NCBI GenBank assembly: GCA_020310875.1
Contig: CM035433.1
Span: forward strand, 106,042,258 to 106,106,257
Source: Ceratopteris richardii
Lineage: Eukaryota > Streptophyta > Polypodiopsida > Polypodiales > Pteridaceae
DNA length: 64,000 nt
Reading direction: 5' to 3'
Part shown: positions 1-11,486 of the stretch, piece after piece
Position numbering within the stretch: position 1 is the first letter of the stretch
Layout: each line of letters opens with the position of its first letter
Notes under the pieces: generated by a model
Told to the model about the DNA's origin: nothing
The model's input: the letters and a program-made list of their open reading frames with translations, nothing else
Database searches by the model: none
Translations under genes and position numbers: made by a program

Positions 1-4
1 TGTT

Positions 5-2936
5 TTGTATGTTCCAACAATACCAAAGAATCTGATTAGTGTTGGACAAATAGTGGAAAAAGGTTTTCAAGTCAGATTTACAAATGAAGGGGTATTTGTT
101 GAAGATCCAGAGGATGCATACAAACCCATTGTTTGTGGTAAGAAGGAAGGTAGACTTTTTACTCTCAAAGTGCAAGGAAATGTTGGTCAAGCCCTAATTA
201 CACATGGTGATGAAGTAATTACAGAGTTAGATCTTTGGCATAAGAGATTGGGACACTTCAATGAAAGAGGAATCAAAACTATGGTGGAGAACCAATCTGT
301 AATGGGGCTACCAAATGTGAAGAATCAACATATGATATACAAGTGTGAAGCTTGTCAGATGGGAAAAGCACACAGACTACCATTTCAGAAGAAAGGTTTC
401 AAGCATGATGGTTTGCTTGAACTCATACATACAGATGTATGGGGACCAACAAAAGAAGGATCAATAAATGGATCTAGGTATTATGTTTTGTTTATTGATG
501 ATGCTACAAGGTGGATAACCCTTTATGTTCTAAAAGAAAGATCAGAAGTATTTGGAGCCTTCAAACATTTTCATGCTTATGCAGAAAGAGTTATAGGTCA
601 AAAACTCAAGAGGTTAAGGTCTGATGGAGGGGGAGAATACTTCTCCCAAAGAGTTTAATGAATATCTTTGGAATGCAGGTATCAAGAGAGAGATAACTTG
701 CAGGTATACACCTCAACATAATGGGGTGGCAGAAAGGAGAAATAGAACATTGGTTGAATTTGCAAGAGCAATGTTAAAAGAAAAGAATTGCCCTAATTAT
801 CTTTGGGCTGAGGCTGTAAATACAGCTACATACCTTGTGAATAGGCTACCATGTGGAGCTTTGAATGGTATGACCCCTTATGAAGCTTGGTGGGGTAAGA
901 AACCAACACTTGACCATTGTAAAGTGTTTGGGTCAATTGCCTATGCTTATGTGCCATCACAACTTAGACATAAGCTTGAACCAAAGGCAGAAAAATATGT
1001 GTTTATTGGGTATGATGAAAAGCAAATGGGTTATAGGCTATGGAGTCCTTTAACTAAACATTTTATTGTTTCCAGAGATGTGACCTTTGATGAACAGAAG
1101 AGTTGGTATGCAGATAAAGATTGTGACCTTGAAACATTTGAAGAAGAGATAAGAAGGAGTGCAAGAGGTAAGTCACATATGCAGATAGATGGAGATGAAG
1201 AACATATGCAAGCAAGTACATCAAGAGTTGGATCATATAGAAGAAATGAAGATGGACCAATATTTGATGAAGAAGTACATCCAGATATACATGAAGAGTG
1301 TGAACCAAGAAGATCAACCAGAATGAGGAAGCAACCTACAAGGTATTCCTATGACACTTCTTACTTGACTCAGAAAAATTATGCTTACATGGTTAAGGAA
1401 GATGAAGAACCACAAAGCTATGATGAAGCAAAGGGTAAGAGACAATGGGAAGAAGCAATGAAGGAAGAGTTTGATGCACTTGAAGAAAACAAAACTTGGG
1501 AACTTGTTCCAAAGCCTAATGGTAAGAAAGTGATTGGAAACAAATGGGTTTACAAAATTAAGAAGCATGCAGATGGAAGAATAGCCAGATACAAAGCCAG
1601 ATTGGTGGTTAAAGGCTATGCTCAAACTTTTGGCATAGATTATGATGAGACATTCAGTCCTGTGGCAAAGATGTCAACCATAAGGACAATCATTGCCATT
1701 GCAGCATCAAAAGGATGGACATTGAGTCAATTGGATATTAAGAATGCATTTTTGAATGGATATATATCAGATGAGGTTTACATGGAGCAACCTCAAGGGT
1801 TTGTAGATCACAAGTTTCCAAATTATGTTTGCAGGCTAAGAAGAGCACTTTATGGTTTGAAGCAAGCTCCAAGAGCTTGGAATTATAGACTTGTAAAGTA
1901 TCTTAATGATCTTGGATATCAAAGTTCAAAGGCAGATGCAAGTTTACTTATCAAAAGAATAGATGAAGGTATGATCTACATTTGTATTTATGTAGATGAT
2001 ATTATAATTACAGGTACTTCAAATGAAGGAATCAAGGAGGTGAAGAAGTTACTTGAGAGAGAATTCAAGATGAGTGATCTAGGAAAATTGTCATATTTTC
2101 TTGGAATGGAAATCACTTATGCAGAACATGGCATATATGTATCACAAGAAAGGTATCTTTTGAATCTTCTAAAGAAGTTTAACATGGAGAATTGCAGAGA
2201 GGCATTAACACCACTAGAGGTCAATCATAAGCTCAGTAGATATGATGGTGCAGAGTTCAAAGACATGAGGAAGTATCAATCTTTAGTGGGAAGTTTAATT
2301 TATGCTACACTAACAAGGCCTGATCTTAGTTATGCAGTGGGTGTTCTTTCTCAATTCATGCATTGTCCAAAGGATCCACATTGGATTGCAGGTCAAAGAG
2401 TTCTTAGATATATCAAAGGGACTTTGAAAGAAGGATTGTATTATCCTTTTACATCAAATATAAGATTGAGAGCCTATAGTGATTCAGATTGGGCAGGAAG
2501 TCAGGATGATAGAAGATCTACTCATGGCTACATGATATACATTGGAGATAAGCTTGTGAGTTGGTGTTCAAAGAAACAACACACAGTGGCTTTATCATCA
2601 ACAGAAGCTGAGTACAAAGGACTTGTGGAAGCAGCAAAAGAAGTAATATGGATGCAGACATTATTCAAAAGCTTGGGAATTGATCAAGGTATACCTATCA
2701 TTCATGGAGATAATATGAGCTCATTATATCTTGCAGCAAATCCTGTATTTCATGCAAGGACAAAGCACATAGAAATACAGTATCATTTTCTCAGAGAAAA
2801 GGTAATGGAGAAAGAGATTGAAGTGGTGTACACTTCTACAAAAGATCAGATTGCAGATATTATGACAAAGAGCTTGGATGGAGTGAAGACAAGTAGGTTC
2901 AAGGAGATGGCAGGAATAAAAGAGAAGATTATGTGA
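5..2936 (+). pseudogene. copia A pol: integrase, reverse transcriptase, RNase H
   Basis: In life this polyprotein integrates the element and copies its RNA into DNA inside a virus-like particle. The first segment (to 658) holds the GAG-pre-integrase HHCC finger (RLGHF, then CEACQMGKAH) and the integrase core with a first Asp in HTDVWGP, a second in FIDDATR and the Glu in GGGEYF. The second segment (624-2936) continues with the TPQHNGVAERRNRT block, the reverse transcriptase with YVDDIIITG, and RNase H with SDSDWAG and SSTEAEY, ending at a TGA. The two segments overlap in different frames: a single-base shift lies near 645-655, just after the catalytic Glu. Everything after it is open for 770 codons, so the copy looks fairly young. 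The upstream gag and protease are outside the window. Confidence 0.92.
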
Positions 2937-2963
2937 AGAAATCAAAGCATGCTAATTAGTGAT

Positions 2964-2974
2964 TGAGGGGGAGC
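2964..2974 (+). other. polypurine tract of copia A
   Basis: A purine run, TGAGGGGGAGC, sits directly before the TGTTGG start of the 3' LTR and about 28 bases after the pol stop. This is the expected site of second-strand priming. Confidence 0.85.
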
Positions 2975-3438
2975 TGTTGGGGCTTCACTCACTAATTAGG
3001 CATGGATATATGAAGACATATGAAGGAAGGAAGAAGGAAAGAAGAAGTGAAGAAAAAGCTTACAGAAAATTAAGCCTAAGTGAAGGGACAATTTCACTAT
3101 TGTAAATTAGTGCAAAATTAGAGTCTAGTTTTTCATTTGATCTTCAGAACTTACGAGTTCAAGTCTAGGAGAATGTAAACCATAGATATATAAGTTAATT
3201 TGAGATAAAAAACATGTAGAGAGAACTCAATTTTGTAATCTGAGTGAGTAGAGAAAAGTCGTGTCTTTTCTGAGAGAGATGTTCAGGAAAAACTTCTGAG
3301 TGTGAGAGAGTTTTCCATGGCTATGAGCAAAATTAGGCCAAGCCAATTTGTACACATTCTCTCTGATATACAACATATGTTTGTGTAGAAGGATTAAGTC
3401 TAATTCCTCTTGTACATTGAGTTCTAAGTGATTTCACA
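2975..3438 (+). repeat. 3' LTR of copia A
   Basis: It begins TGTTGGGGCTTC immediately after the polypurine tract. The right end is put at the CACA before the sequence becomes readable as gypsy integrase on the minus strand, so the end may be off by several bases. Length is about 464 bp. A TATA-like stretch (ATATATAAG) occurs near 3186. The partner 5' LTR is outside the window, so the target duplication cannot be checked. Confidence 0.75.
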
Positions 3439-4462
3439 TGACTGTGTAAGTTAGTCCTGTATGTGCCATCTCTAAGACAGCAAGGTATTCGTCTTCATGA
3501 ATGCACAAGCGTAATTGATTATCTCTCCCTCGCTTGAAAAGTTGTTTTCCTATAATGGCATAATCCTTGCTTTGTTCTACAAGTGCACGTTTCCTTGCTG
3601 AAGTGGCTCCTTCTGGATATTCTTGGGTCTTTAAGAATTTTACCAAAGGCATGCTCCATCTCGGTGCTACTGTGGAGTAGCATAGAGTAGAGTTCTCTTC
3701 TGGATTTTGTTCTTGACAGGTTTGGCAGGCTGATACATAGTTATGTGCATCCCTCTGCATGGTTGGCCAATATATGCCTAATCTCCTCAGGGTTTGCCAT
3801 GTTCCGTTTGCATTCAAATGAGTTTTCCATTGATTCACATGTGCTTTCTGAAGCCACATTTCTTGTTCCTCTTCTTCTACGCATCTCATGAGTAATCCAC
3901 TTGAATCTTGGTGATACAAACTTCCTGCAATGATGTGAAGGTTTTTAGTCTTCCAAAGGTCTTGGGTTTGGTTTAGTGTGATCCCATCTTTTGGTCCATG
4001 CGTAAGTATAGGGATCAACTTTTCTGCCCATTGGGGACATACTTCTAGGTTAAATAGGTACGTATCTGGCAAATCGTCTGGTACTCCTATGGGTGGTTCT
4101 CCATGGGTCATTCTTGATAAGTGATCTGCTCTTATGTGGGTATTTCCTTTCTTGACTACTACCTCAAAATCAAATTCCATTAGCAATAAAAACCATCGTA
4201 CTAATCTTCCGGTGTTGCAAGGTTTATTGACTAAGTGCAATAGGGCTTGATGATCGATGAACAATTTGAATTTGTTTGCCAACAGGTAATGTCTGAACTT
4301 TTTCACTGCATACACCATCCCTAGGCCTTCTCTCTCAGTTGTGGTATAATTGCGCTCTGCTTGATTTAATTGTCTATTGGCATAGGCTATAGGGTGATCT
4401 AGCTTTCCTGTATCTGCAGGTTGAGCTAAGATGCAACCAATGGCAAACTTGGAAGCATCCAC
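3434..4462 (-). pseudogene. G1 RNase H and start of integrase
   Basis: The segment opens with RNase H (DASKFAIGCILAQP, then TTTEREGLGMVYAVKKFRHYL). It then has the HLSRM linker and the integrase H2C2-type finger (VNQWKTHLNANG followed by CQTCQEQNP). The integrase catalytic core is missing because element A interrupts the frame near 3438. The last few codons before the stop may already be LTR sequence of element A. Confidence 0.88.
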
Positions 4463-4510
4463 GTGGATGTGAAATGGCTTATTCCAGTTAGGTACTCGAA
4501 GGATTGGTGC

Positions 4511-5662
4511 TTAACTCAATCGATTCTTTAACTCTTTGAAGGCTCTCTCACATTCTTCGGTCCAATTAAATTGAGTCAATAATGCATAAAGAGCTCTAGC
4601 AATTATGGCATACATATGTATAAATCTTCGGTAGTATCCACAGTGTCCCATAAATGCTTGTACTTCTTTAGTAGTCTTTGGTCTTGGTAAATCCAAAATT
4701 ACTTTGATTTTGTCTTCATCAGTTGAGATTCCATTCTTAGAGACGATATGTCCTAATATTTTCCCTTGTCGAACCATGAAGACGCCTTTTTTTGGGTTGA
4801 GGCATACTCGGTATTGTCGACACTTGGCAAAGATATTTTCTAGTTCAGGGATGTGCTCTGATCGTATAGCTGAATAAGTACATAGATCATCCACATATAC
4901 CTCCATACTTTTCCTCAAGAATTCTTTGAATACATGGCACATCAATCTTTGGAAGGTGGCTGGGGCATTCGTTAGACCGAAAGGCATGACTCTAAAGGCG
5001 TATACGCCCCATTCAGTTGCAAAAGCGGTTTTATGTTGGTCCTCAGGAGCAATCGCTACCTGATTATACCCTGAAAAGCCATCCAAAAAACTATAAACTT
5101 CCTTCCTTGCCACTCTTTCCAAGAGATGATCCGTAATGGGTAATGGGTAACTATCTCTTATGGTCGCAGCATTTACTTTCTTCAGATTAATGCACACCCT
5201 TAACTTCCCATTCTTTTTCGTTACAACCACCAAAGGTGACACCCATTCCGTGTGCTTAATCTCATATATGAATCCAGCATCTAACAACTTATCTATCTCT
5301 TCCTTTATCTTTGCTGAGTACACATCATTGTACGTATACGGTCTTTGTTTAGAAGGTTTGGCTTCTGATGTCATGGGGATTCTATGGGCACATATAGATG
5401 GATCTACTCCTTTCAAATCTTTATAGGTCCGGGCAAGGACATCTCGATATTCCCTTATGAGGCGTATTAACTCTTGTTCTTCCTCTATTGAGACATCCTG
5501 TCCTATGAAAGTACATCGTTCTTCTCCTTCCTCTACGGTTACTACTATTTTCTTAGTCTGTTCCTTGTTGTCATAGGCTATTCCTGGTTGTGATTCTCTT
5601 TTAGGCATTTGAATAGCAATTTTTCTCTCTTCTACTTCATATTTTTTGAAGTGGGCTGGCAC
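4511..5662 (-). pseudogene. G1 reverse transcriptase
   Basis: The 383-codon segment has the standard Ty3/gypsy RT blocks: KKNGKLRVCINLKKVN, SYPLPITDHLLERV, YSFLDGFSGYNQV, MPFGLTNAPATFQRLM and the catalytic VYVDDLC. These are followed by the connection region ILGHIVSKNGI and FMGHCGYYRRFIH. The catalytic Asp pair is intact. The stop at 4511-4513 is TAA, one transition from CAA, and the next codons continue into RNase H in the same frame. Confidence 0.92.
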
Positions 5663-5728
5663 TTCAAACTGATCTTGTGGCTTGTTTTCTTCGCCTTCTG
5701 GTTCTTTACCTAACTCCAGCTCTTCTTC

Positions 5729-6256
5729 CTATGTAGGTTCCTGGTCGTTTTCGTTAGCTGTGACACCTATTTTTTTATTTTCATCCTCTGGTTCCATTGG
5801 TTCTTGTTCCATCTCAATGCTCTCATAGTCCTCCTTCCATTCTTTCTCTATTACTTCTCCTTCTTCAGCCTCCTGAAGGACTACTACATATAGACTAACG
5901 TCATATCCTTCCTCATCAATACATTCATTCATAGTTATCACTTCTTCATTCACACATACATCGAGGGTCGCTAAAATCTCCATCCAACCATGAGGTTCAA
6001 ACTCTTCATCCAAAAAGATTTGAGGCATGTAAGCTGGATCTTGTACAGACCTAGCTACTCCTTGCCTTTGCTGCCATCCCTTTCTCCTATCCTCTTCCTT
6101 TTTGGCAATTTGGCATATCCATAGATGAGTGTCCTCGTTCATCCAAGATTGGTCACTAGAACCTATGCTGTGAATTGATTGATCGTCTTCCTCCTTAAGA
6201 ATTTGATTCCATTGTAAGGGGGGAACATCTTGATATGTATATGTGTGGAGATTCAT
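5729..6256 (-). pseudogene. G1 acidic linker between protease and RT
   Basis: A 175-codon stretch in the same frame as its neighbours. It is rich in Glu and Asp, with no recognisable domain, and lies between protease and reverse transcriptase. It is bounded by TAG codons at 6278-6280 and 5729-5731. It is best read as a spacer of the polyprotein, not a separate gene. Confidence 0.7.
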
Positions 6257-6277
6257 TCTCGTGGTGGTTCCTTCATG

Positions 6278-7975
6278 CTATAGGTATACTACATCTTTTC
6301 CCCAATCTTGCACAACCTTTAGCTGTCTCATGAAAGGTCTCCCAAGTATCATTTCATAATTGCTCGCCCTTTCAAATTGGCATATTGCTAAGGTGTGTTC
6401 AAATTCAACTCCGCATGTGGTCAAAATTACTCGTTCCAATAATCTCAAGGGTCTTTCTGTGTGTCCGTCTACCAATTGTATCTTCATACGTGTTGGTCTT
6501 AAAGCTGGCTTTTCCCATTTCTCCCAAATTTCTCTAGTAGCAATGCCTACACTAGCTCCTGAATCTAAGATGGCTTTGGTTGTATAACCCCTGAAAGTAA
6601 TTGGAAGGCAAGTGTTTCCTTCGTCTCCCTCACTAAAATCTCCTATCTTATCCACTGGGATCTTTACTGTGTTTACTTCATCAGATATCTCTTTTTCTTT
6701 CGTCTTGATCTCCAATTGACTGGTTAATTTCTCCTTCAAATGTGGCTTAACCTTCAACAGTTCTTCCAAAGTTAGGGTACAAGGGATTTTTACCTTTCTG
6801 AGGTGTTGTATGATGTCCGATGTCTGGACTGATGGGTTCGGTTCTTTTTTCCTTATTGAGGGAATGCAATACAATTCTGAATTATGTTCGTACTCTCCTG
6901 TGTAATTTGGCAAAACCTTTACACTATCATTTTCTTCGTTACTTGCATCCATTGGTAATACTTCATTTGAATTCAACTCAGGTATTGACTCCTCTATTCC
7001 ATCTTCTGCTTCTAGCTCTTCAAAGGGCGGTTCTATTCCTTCCACTTTCTTCCATCTGTCTTCTTGGACTCTTGCCCACAAATCTTTAGGCCATTCCCCT
7101 TCTACTTCGGGAACAATGGATCCTTCCCTTTTATCCTCACAATAATTGCCATTCTGTATCTTACCAGCTTCGGATTTTTCATGATCATTAGTAATGACAT
7201 ACTCTTGGAATTCTCTTTTGAAAATTCGGGTATTGGGTAATGGCGATGCAGGTTTTTCTAAGGTCTGTTGAGCGACTTCTATTGATTTTTTGCAGATCTC
7301 CAACCTCTCCCTCTCTAGGTCACCTCTAGGATATTCTCTTTCATGTTGTTCTATGGTAGGTCCTGCTCTTATTCGTGCCTTGTATGCCTGAATCCACATG
7401 GTTAACTCTTCAGACATGGGATCTGCTAAAACAGATCCCATCTCATCCTTTTTATGCCTTTCATTCTTATTTTCTCCTTCAAATTTCTGTTCCTCTTTTG
7501 GGTTTTGTTCGTTCTTCTCATTTTCCTTCTTCCGCAATAGCTTCTTTTCTTTTATCCTATCTCTACGGTTCTTCCATCTTTGTGTTCTTTTACTTACAAC
7601 ACTTTTCTCAGGCTCTTCTGAGTCTTCAACTCTCTGAGGTGTGGGTGTATTCATCTCTAGATCACTTTGATTGTATTTTTCAAGTTTTTCTGGGGTCTCT
7701 CTAGCTTTTTCTCTCGTTATCGCTTTCAACGGTACAGTGTATTCCTTATCGTTCCCTGATGATTCGATTACTTCTATCACATTGATTTGCACGTTGGATG
7801 TAACCTTATTGGGGTTCTTGGGGCAATCTCTGAAAAGGTGTTCCTTACCACAATCACTACAGTAGCCTTCCCAAATTTGTTGTGGTGGTGGTGGGTTTGG
7901 CAATGTACATTCTCTGATATAATGATCGCCTCCACATCTGTAGCATGGTCCTCTGGGCACAGGCGGTCTGTTCAT
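6278..7975 (-). pseudogene. G1 zinc-knuckle and aspartic protease segment
   Basis: The 565-codon segment opens with two CCHC-type knuckles, CYRCGGDHYIREC and CSDCGKEHLFRDC. Both are CX2CX3HX4C, one residue shorter than the usual CX2CX4HX4C. A long charged Lys/Glu-rich linker follows. Near the end is a retropepsin-like domain with the active-site block ILDSGASVGIATR and a later MILGRPFMRQ. The frame is the same as gag before it and the next segment after it; it ends at TAG 6278-6280. The knuckles would bind element RNA and the protease would cut the polyprotein. Confidence 0.88.
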
Positions 7976-7978
7976 GGG

Positions 7979-10309
7979 TCAGGGTGGCATGGTCGCTCTA
8001 GGGGCCATGTACATTAATGACACATAGTCCTGCTCATATCCGTAAGAACTATCGGGTACTTTCATGCCATAGGCATATGGTTCGTATAGTTGTCCATATT
8101 CTATCATAGAGCTTTCATAACTGGGATATGCTCCTTGATTATGGTCGTAAGATGAGTCATATGGTTCATTACTAGCCAATGGTGTGGCTGGGACTATTGC
8201 TCTCTCTAGGTTTTCTTCAGGTTGAGCTATCTTGACTGGGACAACGTTCTGAGGATGGGGCAGTTGTTGTCCTAGTACTGGTTGTGGTTGGGTGTATCCT
8301 TGGTACGCATATGGTCGTGGCACTGGAGCTTGCTGCTGATAAGTAGGGTACCTCCATGCTTCACCTCCTTGCTCTCTCTGAGGGTATCCATAAGGTCTCA
8401 TGTATGGTTGTGCTGGTCTCGATTGCCTATGGTAAGGGCAATTTTCTGTACTGTGATTTGTATATTTTTGTTCTATACTGCAATATTGTAGAGGTCCTGG
8501 GACGGTGGGTCTATTATAAGCATAAGCAGGTGGTGGGACTACTCCCCTAGTGGACAAGTGAGAAGGATGATCACCTCCGCACTGCATACATCTTTTGAGC
8601 ATGGCCACTCTTGGAGGGTTACTGGGGTAGTTCCTCTGTCCTTGAACGTTCAGCTTCTTTGCTACCAAATCGGCTATTTCCTCTACATTGTTTTTTGGGT
8701 TTGATGTGCTGCTGCCCGAATCTTCACTTTTCAAGCTACCTTGAGGTATTTTAAAATCTTCTGCTAGGTTGTCTTCCAGGTCTATACATTCATTCATGCA
8801 TTCTTGCAAAGTTTGAACTCTCTTTACATATACCAAAGATCTTAATGATCCGTTCAATAATCCTTCCAAAAATAATGACACCATTTTATTTTGAGTAGGT
8901 CTCTCTTCCACTGGGCATCTGTCCACATACTGCTTGAATCTTCTTGCTGCCAATCTTACTGATTCCGTAGGGGCTTGCTTAAAGCTATGGATCAAAGATG
9001 ACGAGTTGTTTTTAATTCCCGACTTAGTGAATTCCTCAATCATTTCTTGATAGACTTGTTCCATGTTTTGAAAATTATTAGGGTCCAATGGCTGGAACCA
9101 TGCTAATGCAGTGTCTGACAAAGTCAGACCAAAGGACTCATATTGGATCAAGAAATCTTCTACTTGTTCGGCTCTGATTACTTGTTTAAATTCGGCTATA
9201 TGATTGTAAGGTTCACTAGAGCCATCGTAGTGGTTTCTCATGCATTTGGCAACTTGAATTGGCCTTAATCTTCTTCCTGCTTCGGGCGGTCTAGGCATTA
9301 CTGGGAAAATTGGTCTTCCTATGGGTATGCCTGGTCCTCTTGCTACCGGTGGTCTCATTGGGGCAGGAATTCCATGTCTTGGGTCAACAGGTGGTTGAGG
9401 TCGGTAATTAGGGTTATTTGCAGGCATTGCAAACTGCACATGTGGTCTGATCGGGATTTGTGTTTGTTGTGTTTGCTGTGTTTGACCCGACTGTTGATAT
9501 GAGTCATTCTAAGATGTTCCAAGTGGGTTTCTTGAAGTAGTGGCTTGGTCCCTAGGGGGGAACACTGGGATATTCTGATATTTCAACTCGGCTCTCTCTA
9601 ATTCCGTTACGGGTCAATATCTTCTCTGATTCTTGTCCAAATATGTGATGATGGTGGGGAAATCAGGATCTTGTAACTCATAGATGGTGACAGGATTAGT
9701 AGCAGCTTCCCATATTGAAGAACGTGCTCTAAGAAGATGCTCCATCCCATTGATCAAATACACATCTATTAGGGAGTCATCTTGAGGAATCAGGTCTCCT
9801 CTCCAGACTCTAGCAACAGTAGATCTCCCTCTAGGAGTAGTTACTTGCTCTTCGTTCCCTCCTCCATTTAAGTTTGAAGCATTGTTTTCTTCCCCATGTT
9901 CATTAATGTTTTCCGGGTGTTCCATGACAACATACTGGATATCTCTTTTTTCCATGTAAAATCCTCCTACATACTTGACTGCTGGCCTAGGCACTATGTA
10001 AGCCTCTGAAGCCTTCTTTAGCCTGGCCACTGATCTGTTTAGACCATCCAAATAAATAGGGATCTCATTTTGGTTGGTGTTCACATACTTCACGGAGGTC
10101 CGGTACTCCCCCTCAATGATTGACATCATGCCAATCATGGGTACTGTGTTCTGCATATCCTCTGAAGCCATGGGAATTTCTTCCTCTGACTCACTGGAGG
10201 TCTCCGAGTAATGTGAATGGCTACTTGGCTCGGCTACACTACCTACAGAAGAGATTACACTTCTTCGGCTTCTTAGGGTTCTTCCAGATCTCAGGTTCAT
10301 CCACTTCAC
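7979..10309 (-). pseudogene. G1 gag, two open segments
   Basis: Gag coats the element RNA. The first segment (10309-9614, 231 codons) starts MKWMNLRSGR and is basic then acidic, with no domain I recognise. The second (9439-7979) holds a retrotransposon Gag capsid-like domain with the block LAWFQPLDPNNF and a helical stretch after it. It then has a CMQCGGDH half-knuckle and a Pro/Tyr/Gln-rich tail. The segments share one frame and are separated by a TGA at 9614-9616 and a TAG at 9509-9511. A further TGA at 7979-7981 separates gag from the next segment. Each stop is one C-to-T change from CGA or CAG. No frameshift is seen. Confidence 0.85.
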
Positions 10310-11460
10310 AACTCTGATCAGTCCTTGCTAACCTCTAGCTTCTAGAACTCTTCACTATAGATTAGAATTCTAGAAAAATTTTGGCTGGGAAATAACTGAA
10401 AATGAACTTTTCAAATCACGATACTTGACTGCTAAGTTACACGATACACGATCTTTGAACACAAACGATACACGATACTTGATCAGGGACCACGATACAC
10501 GATATCTGGATGCCCACGATACTCAATACTTGAGTCTTACACGATACACGATACTTATCAAGTATCGCGATCTGCAAACCACGATACTCGATACCTGGAT
10601 TTAACGATACTTGTCCAATGCGATACACGATACTTCTCAAGTATCGCGATCGATAGATCACGATATACGATATTCAGTAGGTATCGCGATCGGTGACAGC
10701 ACGATACACGATCTTTGCAAAGTATCACGATCTTTGCCACGCGATACACGATAACTGGGAAATATCGCGATACTCAACCACAGGAGATCACGATACTTGC
10801 TAAGTATCGCGATACTCGATCGCGGGAGAACACGATACTTGACCCTTTTTTCCAAATTTTTGAGAGGTTTTCAGATTTTGATTCAATGCACTTGTTTTCT
10901 CTGCTTTGCTACCCTTCCCTCACTCTCTGTATCACCCTTTTCACCCCTTATAAGTTCCCCACGATACCTGACGCAGATCGTTCTGTTCTGAAAATTTTGA
11001 TTTCCTGAGAATTTATGAGCAAGAGGTGAGTTTGCTTACCTAGGATACTCTTTCCCAACACTTCTAACAACCCCACTTGCTCAGCGCAACTCCCGATCAC
11101 TGTATTGATCAGACACGATACTCGGCAGCTCCTCTCACGATACTTGCTTACAAGACAAGTGATTTTCAAATGGCAGTATTTTTGGCTTTTATACTTGGCT
11201 TTTCCTACTTACTGAAAATACAACAACAAAACAAGGAGTGAAAGCTACTCTAACTACCTAACCTACTCCCTTACTCCTCCTACTCTACTCATTCTACTCA
11301 CTTCCCTAGACTAACAACTCACTACACACACTCCAAGAATGAGAAATAGTAAGTGCGGCTGAAATTGACTTACCAAAGAAGAGAAAATCACCACTCCTCC
11401 TCTCACTTCAATGCAAAAAAGCTACTTACCATCACACGAATGCCTCGGTTTGATTCGACA
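10310..11460 (-). other. G1 5' untranslated leader
   Basis: This stretch lies between the primer binding site and the first gag codon. No reading frame in it looks like protein. Its main content is the CGATAC repeat field at 10417-10845, with further single copies near 10961 and 11112-11145. The remainder is C/T-rich on the plus strand and otherwise featureless. Confidence 0.75.
10417..10845. repeat. CGATAC repeat field with repeated hairpins
   Basis: Roughly twenty copies of CGATAC or its reverse complement GTATCG occur in about 430 bp, spaced about 25 to 42 bp apart with diverged sequence between. Three perfect 8-bp hairpins share the same stem (CGATACTT with AAGTATCG) and have 3-base loops of different sequence: 10549-10567, 10628-10646 and 10791-10809. 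The field is in the leader of G1, just ahead of gag. Similar single copies occur in the G1 LTR near 11714. Confidence 0.9.
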
Positions 11461-11479
11461 CTCCCCGGCAACGGTGCCA
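11461..11479 (-). other. G1 primer binding site, tRNA-Asp type
   Basis: Minus-strand sequence TGGCACCGTTGCCGGGGAG lies 7 bases inside the LTR end. It differs by one base from the TGGCGCCGTTGCCGGGGA form that I know as the tRNA-Asp primer site of Athila-like gypsy elements. Confidence 0.8.
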
Positions 11480-11486
11480 AAAAACG

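Larger units (their letters stand above)
1..3438 (+). mobile_element. Ty1/copia retrotransposon A, 5' part outside window
   Basis: The visible part runs from the start of the integrase region through reverse transcriptase and RNase H to a polypurine tract and a 3' LTR. Integrase lies before reverse transcriptase, which is the copia order. The right end abuts the integrase part of gypsy element G1, which is on the other strand. Element A therefore appears to have inserted into G1, with its own 5' half and the rest of G1 lying left of the window. It is the best preserved copia pol here, with one frameshift. Confidence 0.9.

Noticed and set aside
10417..10845. CRISPR-like array
   Set aside because: Repeats are only 6-8 bp, irregularly spaced, in both orientations, and the window is a plant nuclear genome.
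10437..10855. Short frames in the CGATAC field (RVSC/IAILD-type peptides)
   Set aside because: They are repeat translations in every frame, inside an untranslated leader.
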